Of a stretch of DNA of 64,000 nucleotides, positions 37,908-48,800 are shown in pieces. The DNA is from Thecamonas trahens ATCC 50062 (taxonomy: Eukaryota > Apusozoa > Apusomonadida > Apusomonadidae): NCBI RefSeq assembly GCF_000142905.1, contig NW_013657659.1, positions 401,915 to 465,914 of the forward strand, given 5' to 3'. The notes under the pieces were generated by a model. It was not told the origin of the DNA. It saw only the letters and a list, made by a program, of their open reading frames with translations, and ran no database searches. The translations under genes and the position numbers were made by a program. Within the stretch, counting starts at the first letter, position 1, and each line of letters begins with the position of its first letter.

Positions 37908-38312
37908 TCACCTCTTGCCGCCAGCATGCTCGTCCCACGAGGCGATCTTGGCCAGCCAGTGGGCAGCGAAGTTGTCGTCGTCACATTCGGCGTCGCTGTC
38001 GGCGTCGCTGTCAGCGAAGCTGTCGTCGTCGCATTCGGCGAGCCACAGCTGATCTGCACCTTCCGCAAAGTCATCGCCACTGCTAGCATCATCACCAGCA
38101 CCATCGTCATCACCAGCACACACACTGTCTCTCCTCCCAACCACCCGCCTGTGCCACGGGTGTAGCCGCGGGCCAGCACTCCGTCGTGCCTCACGGTCGA
38201 GTGCCCACAGCCGCCCGAGCCATCCGCCGAGCCGTAGCACCAGCACCACACCAAGCGCCACATAAACCGCATCCAGCACAGGGTCCATCCATGTTTCCAG
38301 CAGTATGTCCAT
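37908..38312 (-). CDS. Small protein with one membrane segment and an acidic tail, unknown
   Basis: 134 residues from the ATG at 38312 (the frame's apparent first start codon upstream is GTG). An N-terminal amphipathic stretch MDILLETWMDPVLD is followed by a hydrophobic segment (AVYVALGVVLVLRLGGWLG), a basic patch (REARRSAGPRLHPWHRRVVG), then an acidic Asp/Ser-rich region (DSDADSDAECDDDNF) and a short C-terminal AAHWLAKIASWDE. The layout suggests a single-pass membrane protein with the charged part in the cytosol. I do not recognise it. The 3' end converges on the NEK gene, 58 bases away. Confidence 0.5.
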   Translation of the reverse strand: MDILLETWMDPVLDAVYVALGVVLVLRLGGWLGRLWALDREARRSAGPRLHPWHRRVVGRRDSVCAGDDDGAGDDASSGDDFAEGADQLWLAECDDDSFADSDADSDAECDDDNFAAHWLAKIASWDEHAGGKR

Positions 38313-38535
38313 CGTCTGCCAGCAGCTCAGTGCCACCTAGCGTCGAGTGGCCGCGTCTTGGCCAACCCTGGCGAACACGGTCGCGATCGCGATCGCGAAC
38401 CCGGTCTCGATCGCGGCCTCGATTTCGAGGCTCTTCCCCCCCCCCCCCCCCCTCCTCCCCTCCTCCCACTTCCTCCCTTCCTCCTCCTCCCCCCTCCCCC
38501 CCCTCTCCACCACCCTCCACCATCCAACAACGTCC

Positions 38536-38566
<31 letters not shown>

Positions 38567-38748
38567 CCATCCTCACTTATCCACCCTCTCCGTCGTCCAA
38601 CACCTGTACGATCAGGACACTCTGCCACGCCCCCTGCTCGCACGACCTTTTTCGGTGCCATTCGCCAGAACACAGCGACAGCGACAGCGACGGCGAGTAG
38701 TGACGACGACGGCGACGGGCACACCTCACGCACGACGACAGATACAGG
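38313..38748. other. Divergent intergenic region with C and CT runs
   Basis: 436 bases upstream of calpain. It contains a GCGATC repeat (38378-38400), a C run at 38437-38451, CCT-rich sequence to 38520 and a (CT)n run at 38541-38567, all on the pyrimidine-rich strand. No gene is supported; it should hold the calpain promoter. Confidence 0.6.
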
Positions 38749-41700
38749 ATGTCGGACGACTGGGATGACATTCTCAACGACTTTGCAGAGACGACGGACA
38801 TGAGCTCGGTGACAGCTGCGTTGGAGGAAGGCGGCAAGACGGTGGCGGCCGAGGCCGAGGCTCTTGCTGCTGCCCAGGCACGCATTGCCGCCGCCACCGA
38901 GGAGGCCAAGAAGGCCCGCCCGCCTCCGCCATCCGGCCCGCCGCCATCCGGCCCGCGCCAGCCACCGCCTCCGGCCCATCGTCCGCCGGACGGCGGTGAC
39001 GGTGGTGATACTGACGCGGTGGCTGCTGACGATGCCGACGCTGTCCGCGCCAAGCGGCTGGCCGAGGCCAAGGCTCGCCTCGCCAAGCAGGACGCCGAGC
39101 GGCGAAAGGCAGCACAGGCGGCGGTTGCTGAAAAGATCAAGGCCGAGGAGGCGGCCAAGCCCAAGCTCAATCTCGCAAGCAAGGGAGCGGTCAAGCAGAG
39201 CAAGATGCCCAAGGCCGAGTCACCAGCGGAGGCGGCTGATACGTCGGGAGATCCTGCTGCGCCTGAGCCTGCGCCGCTGCCGAGGGCGAGCCTGACCGGC
39301 GGGCCAGCTGGTGGCGACGCGTCGTTTGCGACGTCGACGGCCAATCCCGCGCCCAAGCTCACTCCTGCGCCGCTGGGGCTGGACGCGGCGGTGACGCCCG
39401 GGGGCTCGTCGGTGGCGCTCGATGGGGGCGACGGAGCGAGCAGCTCCACCGATCCGGAGCTGGCAGGCGTTGATCCGGCGCAGTACGCGCACGTGGTCGA
39501 GCTGAGCAGCGCATGGGACGCGCACACCGCCGGCGGCTCGTTCAACTACCCACAGACGGTGGGCAACAACCCGCAGTTCTTCCTGACGGTGCCCGAGGAG
39601 AGCGGCGGCGTCGAGGTGGTGTTGGTCTTGACGCAGCTCGAGCGGCCGACGCCGCAGCAGAACCACTCGATGCAGATCCTAGTGACGCAGTCGGGCGGAA
39701 AGCGGATCTCGGGTGGCGTGTACCAGAACGAGGTGGTGGCCAACTCGGGCGGATACGTCAACACGACGTCGGTCAAGCTCGCGGTGCGGCTTGAGGGTGC
39801 GGCGACGCCGTACACGGTCCTTGTCTCGACGTTTATGCCCGGCAATGAGGCACCGCTCAAGGTGACTCTGTGCACCGACGAGAGCGAAGTGAGCCTCGAG
39901 CCGGCGGCAACGGTGGCCGAGGCCGGCAAGTACGTCCACAAGCGGTCGCTCGACTCGGCGTGGCATGCCGACAACTCGGGCGGCTGCATGAACTATCCGA
40001 CGATGAAGGACAACCCGCAGTTCTTCATCACGACGCCCAAGCCCGGCCCGCCGTCGGCGCCCAAGCCGCCGGTGGCGGTCCACATCTCACTCACGCAGAA
40101 CCTGCCTCCGGGCTCGGCCCTGCATCCGATCGGGTTTGTGGTGGCGTACCGCAACGGCTCGCGCATCACGTCGGCCCTCCGCAAGAGCGAGCACATTGGC
40201 TCGTCGGGCCAATTTGTCAACCTTGCGACGGTTGATGCGAGCTTTGAGCTCGAGTGCCGACCGCGGCCGTACACGCTCGTGGTCTCGACGTTTGAACCCG
40301 GGTGCGAGGCGCCGTTCACGGTCAGTGTCGAGTCTGCCACGCCGCTCAAGGTGGTGCAGGCGGCGCCAGCGTCTGCGCCGCGGGTGGAGATCCACAACAC
40401 CAACACCGAAGCCAAGATTGTGGAGCACCACTCGGGCAAGTCGTTCCTCAAGCGGACGCTGCACCACCCGCCGAGCGAGCCGTCACCCGAGTTCCTCTCG
40501 GCCGAAGTGTCGTCGGCCGGGCGGGTGTACGTCGACCCGACGTTTGGCGAGCCGAGCTGGCGGCGGTTGGTCGAGCAGGAGGTCGACTCGCTGCCGGACG
40601 GACGGCTCCCGGCGTGCTGTCTCTTTGATTCGATCGATCCGGACGACATTGTGCAGGGCGCGCTCGGAGACTGTTGGCTGCTCTCGGCCATTTCTGCCAT
40701 TGCCGGCCGCGACGAAGCCGTGCTTGACCTCTTTGTCAAGGACGAGACCTCGGACGCCGGGGTCTACGGCGTGTGGTTCTGGTCGGCGGCGGGCGGGTGG
40801 ACTGAGGTTGTGGTCGACGACCGGGTCCCGTTCCTCGGCGAGCGACCGCTGTATGCGTGCTCGGATGAGAAGCACGAGATGTGGCCGTCGATTGTGGAGA
40901 AGGCGTACGCCAAGTTCCAGGGCTCGTACGCAGCGCTCGACGGTGGGCTGTGCAACGACGCGTTTGTCAACCTCACCGGCGGCGTCGGCGAGTTTATCCA
41001 GTTCAAGAACGAGGTTGGCGCCGCCGAGGCCCTATGGGAGAAGCTCGTGCTGTACCACTCGGAGCGGTTTCTCCTTGCGTCAGGTTCGCACGGCAGCGAC
41101 GATGCTGAGGAGAACGAGGACGGCATTGTCGACGGCCACGCGTACACGATCCTCGACGTGCGTGAGATCGATGGGTACCGCCTGCTCAACATCCGCAATC
41201 CACACGGGACGAATGAGTGGAGCGGCGACTGGTCTGACCACGACACGCGACACTGGACGGCTGCGCGCCGCGAGGCGCTTGGGCACACCGCCGAGGACGA
41301 CGGCGAGTTTTGGATTTCGATCAACGACTTTATGGCCAACTACCGGGTCATGTACGTGTGCAAAGTGTTCCCGTCGGACGAGTGGACGGAGACGTCTGCG
41401 TCGGGCGTGTTTACTGGCGCCGAGCGCGGGCCGGCCGACTGCCCGCAGTACCTGCTGACGAACCCTAGCTCTGAGCCGATGCACGTGGTTATTTCTGTGC
41501 GGCAGGCCGAGGTCCGCCCGCGCAACGCCTCGCCGCTGTACATTGGGTTCGAGGTGGTTGATCATGGCGGGCGTCCTCTGCCGCACCTCTCGGCGACGTT
41601 GAACTTTGTGGTGCCGCCCTCGCAGTTTGTCAACTTTCTGGAGGTCTCGTGGGAGGGCGAGCTCCCGCCGTCGGAGACGCCTTACACGCTCATTGTGCGG

Positions 41701-42198
41701 ACGTACCAGTACACCGGCGCCAACCGGTTCCTCCTCCGCGTATTCTCCAAGGTGGCCGGCGGCGCGGATGCCGGCGGGGAGGGCATCCAGCTCAAGGACA
41801 TCACCGGCGATGCGCACACGGCGTCATGGGTCGCAGCTTCGGCGTCGGGTGCTGCCAGCACAGGCGGCGCGCCGAGCAGCGGGCCCAAGCCGTGGATCCC
41901 GCTCGCGGCAGCGGTCAAGTCCGAAGTCGCCGGTCTCCGGCAGTATGAGGGCGGGACGGCCGAGGCGATTCCGCTGGCGCTCCGAATCGGGCAAGCGATC
42001 AAGGCGTTTTCAGCGGCGCTGCCGACGTCGGAGACGACGCGGCCCGAGTACGCAGACGGCCCGCCGGCGGTGGCCATCTTTTCACAGCTTGTCACCTTTT
42101 GCAAGGTAGCCTCCAGCCATCCGGACCCGGACGTGCTCGCGGTGTGCGACTCGCTCGAGGCGCTGCTGGACAAGATCTGCCGACGGGCTCGGGGTTGA
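38749..42198 (+). CDS. Calpain-type cysteine protease with three beta-sandwich (domain III-like) units
   Basis: 1,149 residues. Residues 1-235: acidic start (MSDDWDDILNDFAE), then Pro-rich and Ala/Lys-rich disorder. Two related beta-sandwich domains (calpain domain III/CBSW) follow at about 240-380 (LSSAWDAHTAGGSFNYP, NPQFFLTVP) and 395-535 (LDSAWHADNSGGCMNYP, NPQFFITTP). The protease core is at about 584-880: QGALGDCWLLSA with catalytic Cys about 642, DGHAYTIL with His about 797, and IRNPHGTNEWSGDWSD with Asn about 817, so the triad is complete. A third domain III-like unit (about 880-1007) and an Ala-rich helical tail end the protein; no penta-EF-hand is seen. Calpains cut substrates at limited sites in a calcium-dependent manner in the cytosol; calcium dependence here would rest on the protease core and beta-sandwiches. 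Confidence 0.95.
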   Translation: MSDDWDDILNDFAETTDMSSVTAALEEGGKTVAAEAEALAAAQARIAAATEEAKKARPPPPSGPPPSGPRQPPPPAHRPPDGGDGGDTDAVAADDADAVRAKRLAEAKARLAKQDAERRKAAQAAVAEKIKAEEAAKPKLNLASKGAVKQSKMPKAESPAEAADTSGDPAAPEPAPLPRASLTGGPAGGDASFATSTANPAPKLTPAPLGLDAAVTPGGSSVALDGGDGASSSTDPELAGVDPAQYAHVVELSSAWDAHTAGGSFNYPQTVGNNPQFFLTVPEESGGVEVVLVLTQLERPTPQQNHSMQILVTQSGGKRISGGVYQNEVVANSGGYVNTTSVKLAVRLEGAATPYTVLVSTFMPGNEAPLKVTLCTDESEVSLEPAATVAEAGKYVHKRSLDSAWHADNSGGCMNYPTMKDNPQFFITTPKPGPPSAPKPPVAVHISLTQNLPPGSALHPIGFVVAYRNGSRITSALRKSEHIGSSGQFVNLATVDASFELECRPRPYTLVVSTFEPGCEAPFTVSVESATPLKVVQAAPASAPRVEIHNTNTEAKIVEHHSGKSFLKRTLHHPPSEPSPEFLSAEVSSAGRVYVDPTFGEPSWRRLVEQEVDSLPDGRLPACCLFDSIDPDDIVQGALGDCWLLSAISAIAGRDEAVLDLFVKDETSDAGVYGVWFWSAAGGWTEVVVDDRVPFLGERPLYACSDEKHEMWPSIVEKAYAKFQGSYAALDGGLCNDAFVNLTGGVGEFIQFKNEVGAAEALWEKLVLYHSERFLLASGSHGSDDAEENEDGIVDGHAYTILDVREIDGYRLLNIRNPHGTNEWSGDWSDHDTRHWTAARREALGHTAEDDGEFWISINDFMANYRVMYVCKVFPSDEWTETSASGVFTGAERGPADCPQYLLTNPSSEPMHVVISVRQAEVRPRNASPLYIGFEVVDHGGRPLPHLSATLNFVVPPSQFVNFLEVSWEGELPPSETPYTLIVRTYQYTGANRFLLRVFSKVAGGADAGGEGIQLKDITGDAHTASWVAASASGAASTGGAPSSGPKPWIPLAAAVKSEVAGLRQYEGGTAEAIPLALRIGQAIKAFSAALPTSETTRPEYADGPPAVAIFSQLVTFCKVASSHPDPDVLAVCDSLEALLDKICRRARG

Positions 42199-42286
42199 GG
42201 TCGCGGAGCGCCCATGACGGTGCGGTGGGACGGGCGCATTGTCGCGCGCATCCAAGTGAACAACACAGTGCTATGGCTTGGGAGGT

Positions 42287-44346
42287 TTAGCTTGTCGGCT
42301 GCTGCGAGGTCTCGCCGTCGTACTGGTACTGGTACTCGTAGGTGGAGTGGTACTCGTACTCGACCGAGGCCGAGGTCTGGCGTGCGGGCGAGGAGAGGCC
42401 AACGTCTTCCTCGCGGTCGGCCGGGGTCGAGTCGCCGCCGGCAGGCATGGCAATGGAGGAGCCTGCACCGGAGTGACCGTAGGTGGCAAGGACCTTGCGG
42501 CGAGTGCGCTTGCCTTTGTGGCCTGTGCGGCGCGGGTGGTGTGCGGGCGCGGGCGAGAACGACGAGGCCGACGAGAGGCGAGCCGGGGCGGCGTCGGGCG
42601 ACGAAGAGGACGAGGCGCGGGGCGGGTGGAGGTGCGGGTTGTGAAGGACACGCTCGGCCGAGGCGGAGGACGGGCGGTGGGGGGCGGTGCCTGCGGCCGG
42701 GTCCGGGCGGTGGTGGTGGCGGGCATCGCAGCTGTTGTTGCCGTCTTGGTCGTCGTCGTCAGCGTTGGTAGCCGAGGCCGAGTCGGACGACGAGAGAGCA
42801 AATCGCTGTGGGTCCGAGAGCGGGAGCGGGTTGTGGGGCGAGACGGTGGCGTCGGGCGGCGGCGGGCAGAGGGCCGGGTCGTCGGGCGGGGGGGCGGTGG
42901 CGGTGTCGATGGAGCGGAGCATGGCGTCGTCTTCGGGCGAGCGGACGGCGTCAAAGTACGGATGGAGGAGCGCATCGCGAGCAGTGATGCGGAGCTCCGG
43001 GTCGTAGACAAAGATACGGTTGAGGAGGTCGATGGCTGCGTCCGAGACGGCGGGGCGGCCGCCGCGCGGGGCAAGCGCGGCGAGGTCGAGGCGCGAGCGC
43101 GAGCAGCCTGCGCGCTGGAAGAGGCGCAGCGGAAAGATATGGGTGTAGGACATGTACTTGGAGTACTTTTTGAGGAAGCGGACATAGTCGTCGACGCCGA
43201 GAATGGAGACGATGGAGACCATCTGGTTCTTGTTCCACTCGATCTTGTCGTCGTCCTTGGGGCAGGGAAAGAACGGGTAGCGGTTGAAGAGCAGAGCGCC
43301 CATGATGCAGCCAAAGGACCAGACGTCGGTAGCGTAGTCGTAGTACTTGTAGTGGAGGAAGAGCTCGGGCGACTTTGTGTAGCGGGTGCCCGGCCAGCGG
43401 GCGAGCTTAACGCCGGCCCAGTAAAAGGCGGCAAAGCCCCAGTCGATGAGCTTGAGCTCGCGGGTCTTGGGATTGTACAGGGTGTTGGTCGGCTTGACGT
43501 CGAGGTGCATGATGCCGAGGGCGTGGGTAAAGTGCAGGGCGCGGAGGAGGGCGTAGAGGTACCACACGCTCTCATCCGGTTTCATGCGGGCGTACAGCTT
43601 GGCACACGGCAGCGGCTGCTTGATGTACTCAAAGACAATCATGGCGAGGTCGCGCTTCTTGTCGCGGACAAGGTCGAGGAAGCGGATGATGTTCGGCCCG
43701 TCGCTGACCAGCTTGAGGTTCATGATCTCCATCTTGAGGCGCTTGGTGTTGGCCTTTTCCGGCTTCATGGTCTTGACCACCACCTTTTCGCCCGACGGCA
43801 TGTGAGTAGCCATGTACACGGCGCCATACGAGCCCTCGCCGACCTTCTTGGACCAGTGGACCTTGTACGCCGACCGCTTCCCCCACCGAATGTTGTACGT
43901 CCGCGACTTGAATCGCTCCTCGGGATACCGCGCATTGACATAAGTGTAGATCGAGGCCTTGTACTGCGGCGGGATCTACGCAGAGAGCGAGAGGGTGACG
44001 GAGAGCAAGAGCGAGAGTGAGTCTGTTGCGCCCAGGCCCCACCCTGGTGGGTAGGGTGTGGTGTGTGTGTGGGGAGGGGGGGGAGGGGGGGCATGTATAT
44101 GTATGCATGTATGCATGCGTGTGTGTGTGTGTATCTGTGTGTATGGTGTGCGGGTGTCCCCCCCCCCCCTCCCTTCCTCTCTCTCCCCCCTCCCTCCCCT
44201 TTGTTCGTGTCTCCCCTACCCCCCTTTGTTCGTACCGTCGGCGGGTCATCCTCGCCCTCCTCCCATGACGAGTCGTACGAGGACGAGCCCAGCCATTTTG
44301 ACGAAGGAGGCTTGGCACCCAAACAGCACCATAACGAAGAGAACAT
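42287..44346 (-). CDS. CK2alpha-like protein kinase with altered HRD motif, two exons
   Basis: Exons 44346-44236 and 43975-42287 give 599 residues. Exon 1 is a 37-residue head ([18 protein letters not shown], then an acidic part) ending at a GTACGA donor; exon 2 begins after CGTAG in phase 0 with [20 protein letters not shown], matching the start of CK2alpha. The kinase has [27 protein letters not shown] in place of the usual [16 protein letters not shown] (CK2-type DWG) and [12 protein letters not shown]. So the Arg of HRD is Leu, while Asp, Lys and Asn remain. Residues 340-599 are a long disordered tail rich in Ser, Pro and His, ending in an [14 protein letters not shown] patch; CK2alpha normally ends soon after the kinase. 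The Cys-Cys head could be palmitoylated. It is related to CK2alpha but probably not the sole housekeeping copy. Confidence 0.9.
43976..44235 (-). other. Intron of the CK2-like kinase gene with GT and C runs
   Basis: 260 nt, donor GTACGA, acceptor GCGTAG, candidate branch CTCAC. It contains the GT microsatellite at 44059-44145 and the C run at 44158-44170. Confidence 0.85.
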
Positions 44347-44838
44347 TCCCCTTGTGCTCTCCTTCCCACGCCTGCCGTAGTGGAGAGGTGCTCTCACCCT
44401 CACCCTCACCTGCTGCTGCTGCGTGTTGTCGCTGCCACTGCTGGCTGGCTGGCCACGGCCGGGCTCGAAGCTGCTTATCAACCACTCGTCGGCCAAGCCC
44501 ACCACCCTGCTCATCATCGCGTGTGCTGGGGACGATTTCAGATGCGATCGGATAGTTTTGTGGCAGGTGTGGTGGTGGTTGTGGCCGCGGTGGGATTGGA
44601 TGGAGGCTGTGTGTGTGTGTGTGTATGTGTGTGTATGTGTGTGTGTGGGTGTGTGGGTGTGTGTGAGCGCATGGCGGGGTGTGGCAGCGTTTCTGTCGAG
44701 CGAATGTTCGAAGCTCCCATTGATTCTCGGATTGATGGACAAGAAGTCGATCACGGACGTCAGCCCCACCCCCGCCCCCCCTCCCCCGGACCGGTCACCG
44801 CACTCCTCTCTCTCTCTCTCTGCTGCTACTCACACACC
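44347..44838. other. Divergent intergenic region with GT microsatellite
   Basis: 492 bases between the CK2-like start and the Kae1 start, with a (GT)n tract at 44609-44665, C-rich sequence at 44763-44788 and a (CT)n run at 44808-44822 just before the Kae1 ATG. No gene is supported. Confidence 0.65.
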
Positions 44839-45867
44839 ATGGCGGCCAAGGAGCAGATTGTGGTGATGGGCATGGAGGGCTCTGCCAATAAGATCGGTGT
44901 GGGCCTTGTGACAGCCGACGGAGTCATTCTCTCCAATGTCCGCAAGACCTACGTGACACCCGCCGGCGAGGGCTTCCTCCCGCGACACACGGCTGCGCAT
45001 CATCGGTCGGTGGTGGTGGGCCTGGTGGAGGATGCGCTCGCCGAGGCCGGGCTGACGCCTGACAGGGTTACGGCCATTGCCTTTACCAAGGGTCCGGGCA
45101 TGGGCGCGCCGCTGACGGCTGTGGCTGTGGTGGCGAGGGTCCTTTCGCAGCTGTGGGGCAAGCCGCTGGTGGGGGTCAACCACTGCGTGGGCCACATTGA
45201 GATGGGCCGGCTCATCACCAAGGCAGCGAACCCGACGGTGTTGTATGTCTCTGGTGGAAACACCCAGATTATCGCCTACTCGATGAGCCGCTACCGCATC
45301 TTTGGCGAGACCATCGACATTGCGGTCGGCAACTGCCTCGATCGCTTCGCCCGTATCGTCGGCTTGCCGAACGACCCGTCGCCGGGCTACAACATCGAGC
45401 TGGCTGCTCGCGACGGCTCGACCTTTATCGAGCTGCCATACGTGGTCAAGGGTATGGACGTCTCGTTCTCCGGCCTGCTCTCCTACCTCAAGGCCGCCAC
45501 TCCCCAGCTGCTGGAGAGCGGCAAGGCGACCGTGGCCGACCTCTGCTTCTCGCTGCAGGAGACCGTCTTTGCCATGCTCATCGAGGTTACCGAGCGTGCC
45601 ATGGCCCACACCGGATCGGACGAGGTGCTCATTGTGGGCGGCGTCGGCTGCAACAAGCGACTGCAGGACATGATGGGCGTTATGGTGGCCGAGCGGGGCG
45701 GCACCCTCTATGCCACCGACATGCGCTACTGCATCGACAACGGCGCCATGATTGCCCAGGCCGGCCTGCTCATGTACCAGCACGGCCTCACCACTTCGCT
45801 CGACGAGTCGACGGTCACGCAGAGGTTCCGCACCGACGCCGTCGACGTGGTGTGGCGGAGTGACTGA
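44839..45867 (+). CDS. OSGEP: KEOPS tRNA threonylcarbamoyltransferase subunit Kae1/OSGEP
   Basis: 342 residues from the ATG at 44839, the usual length for the cytosolic enzyme. It transfers the threonylcarbamoyl group onto A37 of ANN-decoding tRNAs (t6A) in the KEOPS complex. Seen: [15 protein letters not shown] at the N-terminus, [19 protein letters not shown], the metal-binding HxxxH in [24 protein letters not shown], the GNCLDRFAR region, and [15 protein letters not shown] with the last metal Asp in [12 protein letters not shown]. All active-site motifs are present. It lacks a mitochondrial presequence, so it is the Kae1 type and not the Qri7 type. The stop lies 15 bases from that of the giant convergent gene. 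Confidence 0.97.
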   Translation: MAAKEQIVVMGMEGSANKIGVGLVTADGVILSNVRKTYVTPAGEGFLPRHTAAHHRSVVVGLVEDALAEAGLTPDRVTAIAFTKGPGMGAPLTAVAVVARVLSQLWGKPLVGVNHCVGHIEMGRLITKAANPTVLYVSGGNTQIIAYSMSRYRIFGETIDIAVGNCLDRFARIVGLPNDPSPGYNIELAARDGSTFIELPYVVKGMDVSFSGLLSYLKAATPQLLESGKATVADLCFSLQETVFAMLIEVTERAMAHTGSDEVLIVGGVGCNKRLQDMMGVMVAERGGTLYATDMRYCIDNGAMIAQAGLLMYQHGLTTSLDESTVTQRFRTDAVDVVWRSD

Positions 45868-45882
45868 CGAGATGAGTCTGCT

Positions 45883-48800
45883 TCATTCGCTGCGGTGGGA
45901 GAGCGCCGGCCCAACCAGCCGCGCAAAGTCGTCAAAGGCGACCACGCCCTGGCGCGCCTCGTCCATCTCGCGGAAGAGTGCCCGCGCCACGGCTGGCGCA
46001 ATCCGGAGGCCGAGCCGACTCAGCCCGGCCTCGAACGCTCCCAGAGTCAGCGAGCCGGCGGCGTCAGCGTCGAGCGCGGTAAAGGCGTCGAGGAGGTACC
46101 AGTTGCGGGCGTGAATGGCCCAGGCCAGCCGCGCGAGCGCAGCCGCCACATGCAGGACACTGACCTCGGTCACAATCCCGAGGACCGTCTCTAGCGAAGG
46201 CGGTGAAGCGGTCTGCCGGCGGCGGCGGACTGCGCGCGTGGCTGCGAAAAAGTCGCGCCGGGCTCCGACCTCGCTCCGCTGCAATGCGCGGAGCGCCGAG
46301 TTGCGGGCGAGGAGGCCAAACTCGACGTCACCGTCAAAGAACCGCAGCGCGCCCGACGCAAGGTCTGCCTGTGACGGCGGCGGTGGCGCGTAGCCTGCGG
46401 TGGCGTCGAGAACAAGCTCGCTCTCGGCGCCGATCCGGAGCGCAAAGTACCCGCCGCCGCCCATGGCCGCGGTTCCGGCTGTCCGCGCCGAGTGAACCAG
46501 CGCCCGCAGCGCCGCGGCCTCGTCGAGAGTCACAAGCACAAAGTACCGCCCACCTTGCTCGCGGTAGTACGCATGCGCCGCTAGCACTTGTGCAACCTCA
46601 GCCTCGCTCCTCCCCACGCTCGCCTTGATCCACTCGAGCATGCCGGCAGAAGCCTCGGCCTCTACGTGGACGTCGAGTGCGTCGAGGAGCGCGTTGACGC
46701 CGGCTGGGCCGAGCTCGCGCCGCCGCGGCTCGCCGTCCATCTCAACAAGGAGGCCGAATGCGTTCTCAAACTCGGCGCGGACCTCGGTCCCGCGCTCCAG
46801 GTGAGGAACTCGGCGGACCCCGCCCGACGCGCTCGATGTGCCAGACCCGTCGAGCTCGCTCGCCCGCGGGACTACCTCGAGCACCACGATCTTGTTCTTG
46901 AGCCGCCGCGCCGAGCCGGTCCAGCTCGGCTTGTAAAAGTTCCGCGAATGCAACAGGTAGCCCGGAAAGGCAAGTTGCGGACAGCGGGCGTCGAGGCGGA
47001 ACGTCTCCAGTGGAATGAACGGGTGCGAGGCCGACGAGTTGGGCGGCTGCGAGAGCGACGCGCGCGGCCACGGCGCCGGGCCCTCGTCTGCACGCGAGTA
47101 CCGGAGCGATGCAAACCGTGCCGTCTCCTGCTCGCGCTCCTTCTCGACCTGCATCTCCTGCTCTTGCTCTTGCTCTTGCTCTTGCTCTTGCTCTTGCTCC
47201 TGCTCCTGCTCTTGCTCCTGCACCGCGTCGAGCATCCGTAAGTCCGGCCCGCCGCTGGGCGAGCCGTCGCTGCTCACGGCGCGCGACCGGATGAGTGCAC
47301 CGAGCGTCTCGCGCTCGTCAGCCGAGGTGAGGAGCGGGCCAAAGCGAGAGGCGAGTGACTTGACAAAGGCGACAAAGCCGGTCTCGCCTGGCGGGGCGCC
47401 ACCCGGTGCGGCGCTCAGATCGTGGCTCACGCTCTCGCGGAAGACCTCGATAGCCAGCCGAGTCTCTTCCTCGGACGCGCCTGGGGTGGCAAGCACTTTT
47501 GCCGCGGCCTTGCGGTAGACGTTGGCGATGCACTGCTCAGCGAGAAGCGCAGCCTGCAGGCCCTGCGAGGCAATCGAGTTGGCGAGGAGCCATGCGACGA
47601 TGCAGGCAAGGTCTAGCCGCGGCTGGATGGCGACGATGCGGGCCTCGAGCTGCGGGACAACCAGGACGTGGAGCCGCTGGCCTGCGCCGATGCCGCGCAT
47701 GCGGAAGGCAGCCTGTGCGTAGTCGCGGAACGTCATATCCTTACCAAGCGTGAGGAGCGCGACGGCGGTCGGAGCCTGGGCAATGTCCATGCCTGTGGTG
47801 TGGACCTGGTCGTAAAAGGTGAACAGCCGCCGTGGCTCGACGCCGCAGTGGGCGAGGTCGACAACGGTGTACTTGGCGCCTCCAGAGACGGGCTCGTCCG
47901 GAGCCGGCCCACGCGCGACGGCGTCCTCGTCGACCGAGTGGACACGGAGCACCACTTTCTTGGCGTCGGCCTCGTCGAGGAAGACCACGCCAGCGCAGTG
48001 GGCGAGGCCAGCGTCGAGGAGGTAGACCGCCACCTCGAGGTTGGACATGCCGGTGATGAGGGCGCCGGCGTCGATGAGCGCGTTGTACCGCGACTGCGCT
48101 GCGAGGCTGTCAAGGAGCGAGGCAGGCGTCCAGTCTGTCGGAGCGGCGACGAGCGACATGACGTTTCCCGACGTGAGGAGGTTGATCATCTTGCCGTCGT
48201 CACCAGCTTCGTAGCGACACGAGCCGAACTCGCGCGGGAGCAGGTCCGATGGCGTGCCCGAGAACCCGAGGCGCGTGCCAAACAGCATCTCGCCGCCGAG
48301 CTCCTGGCCTGACGCCGAGAGCTTGAGCGGCTGGAAGGTCATGGTTCGTGGGAAAACAAAGGTGTCGAGGTAGTAAGCGATGGCGGCCGGTGACTTGGCC
48401 AAGAGTGCGTACATGGTCTCCATTTGCCCTGCATCGCGCGGGTTGAGCAGATGCAGCGGCCAGAGCTCGTCGTCCCACTCGGCAAGCTCTGCGGCGGCAG
48501 CACCGGCTACAGCAGCATCAGCAAAGGCGGCAGCAGATGCGGCGTCCGAGCTGGAGGCACCTGTAGGCGACGCCAGCCGCGCAAATCGGTCGGCATCTGA
48601 CACACCGGCACGGAGCGAGCCAGCGAGTTTGCGAAGGTGGGCATAGCCGCGGACAGTCTTGCCGGCGGCGGCCACCCACTTGGCGTACATGATGGACGTG
48701 CGGCGGGTGAGGTAGGGGCCCGACTCGGCAGCCATCGACTCGCGGAGGACCGAGATGAGGGTGGCAAAGTCTGAGGAGCGGAGGCCTTCGTAGGTGTAGG

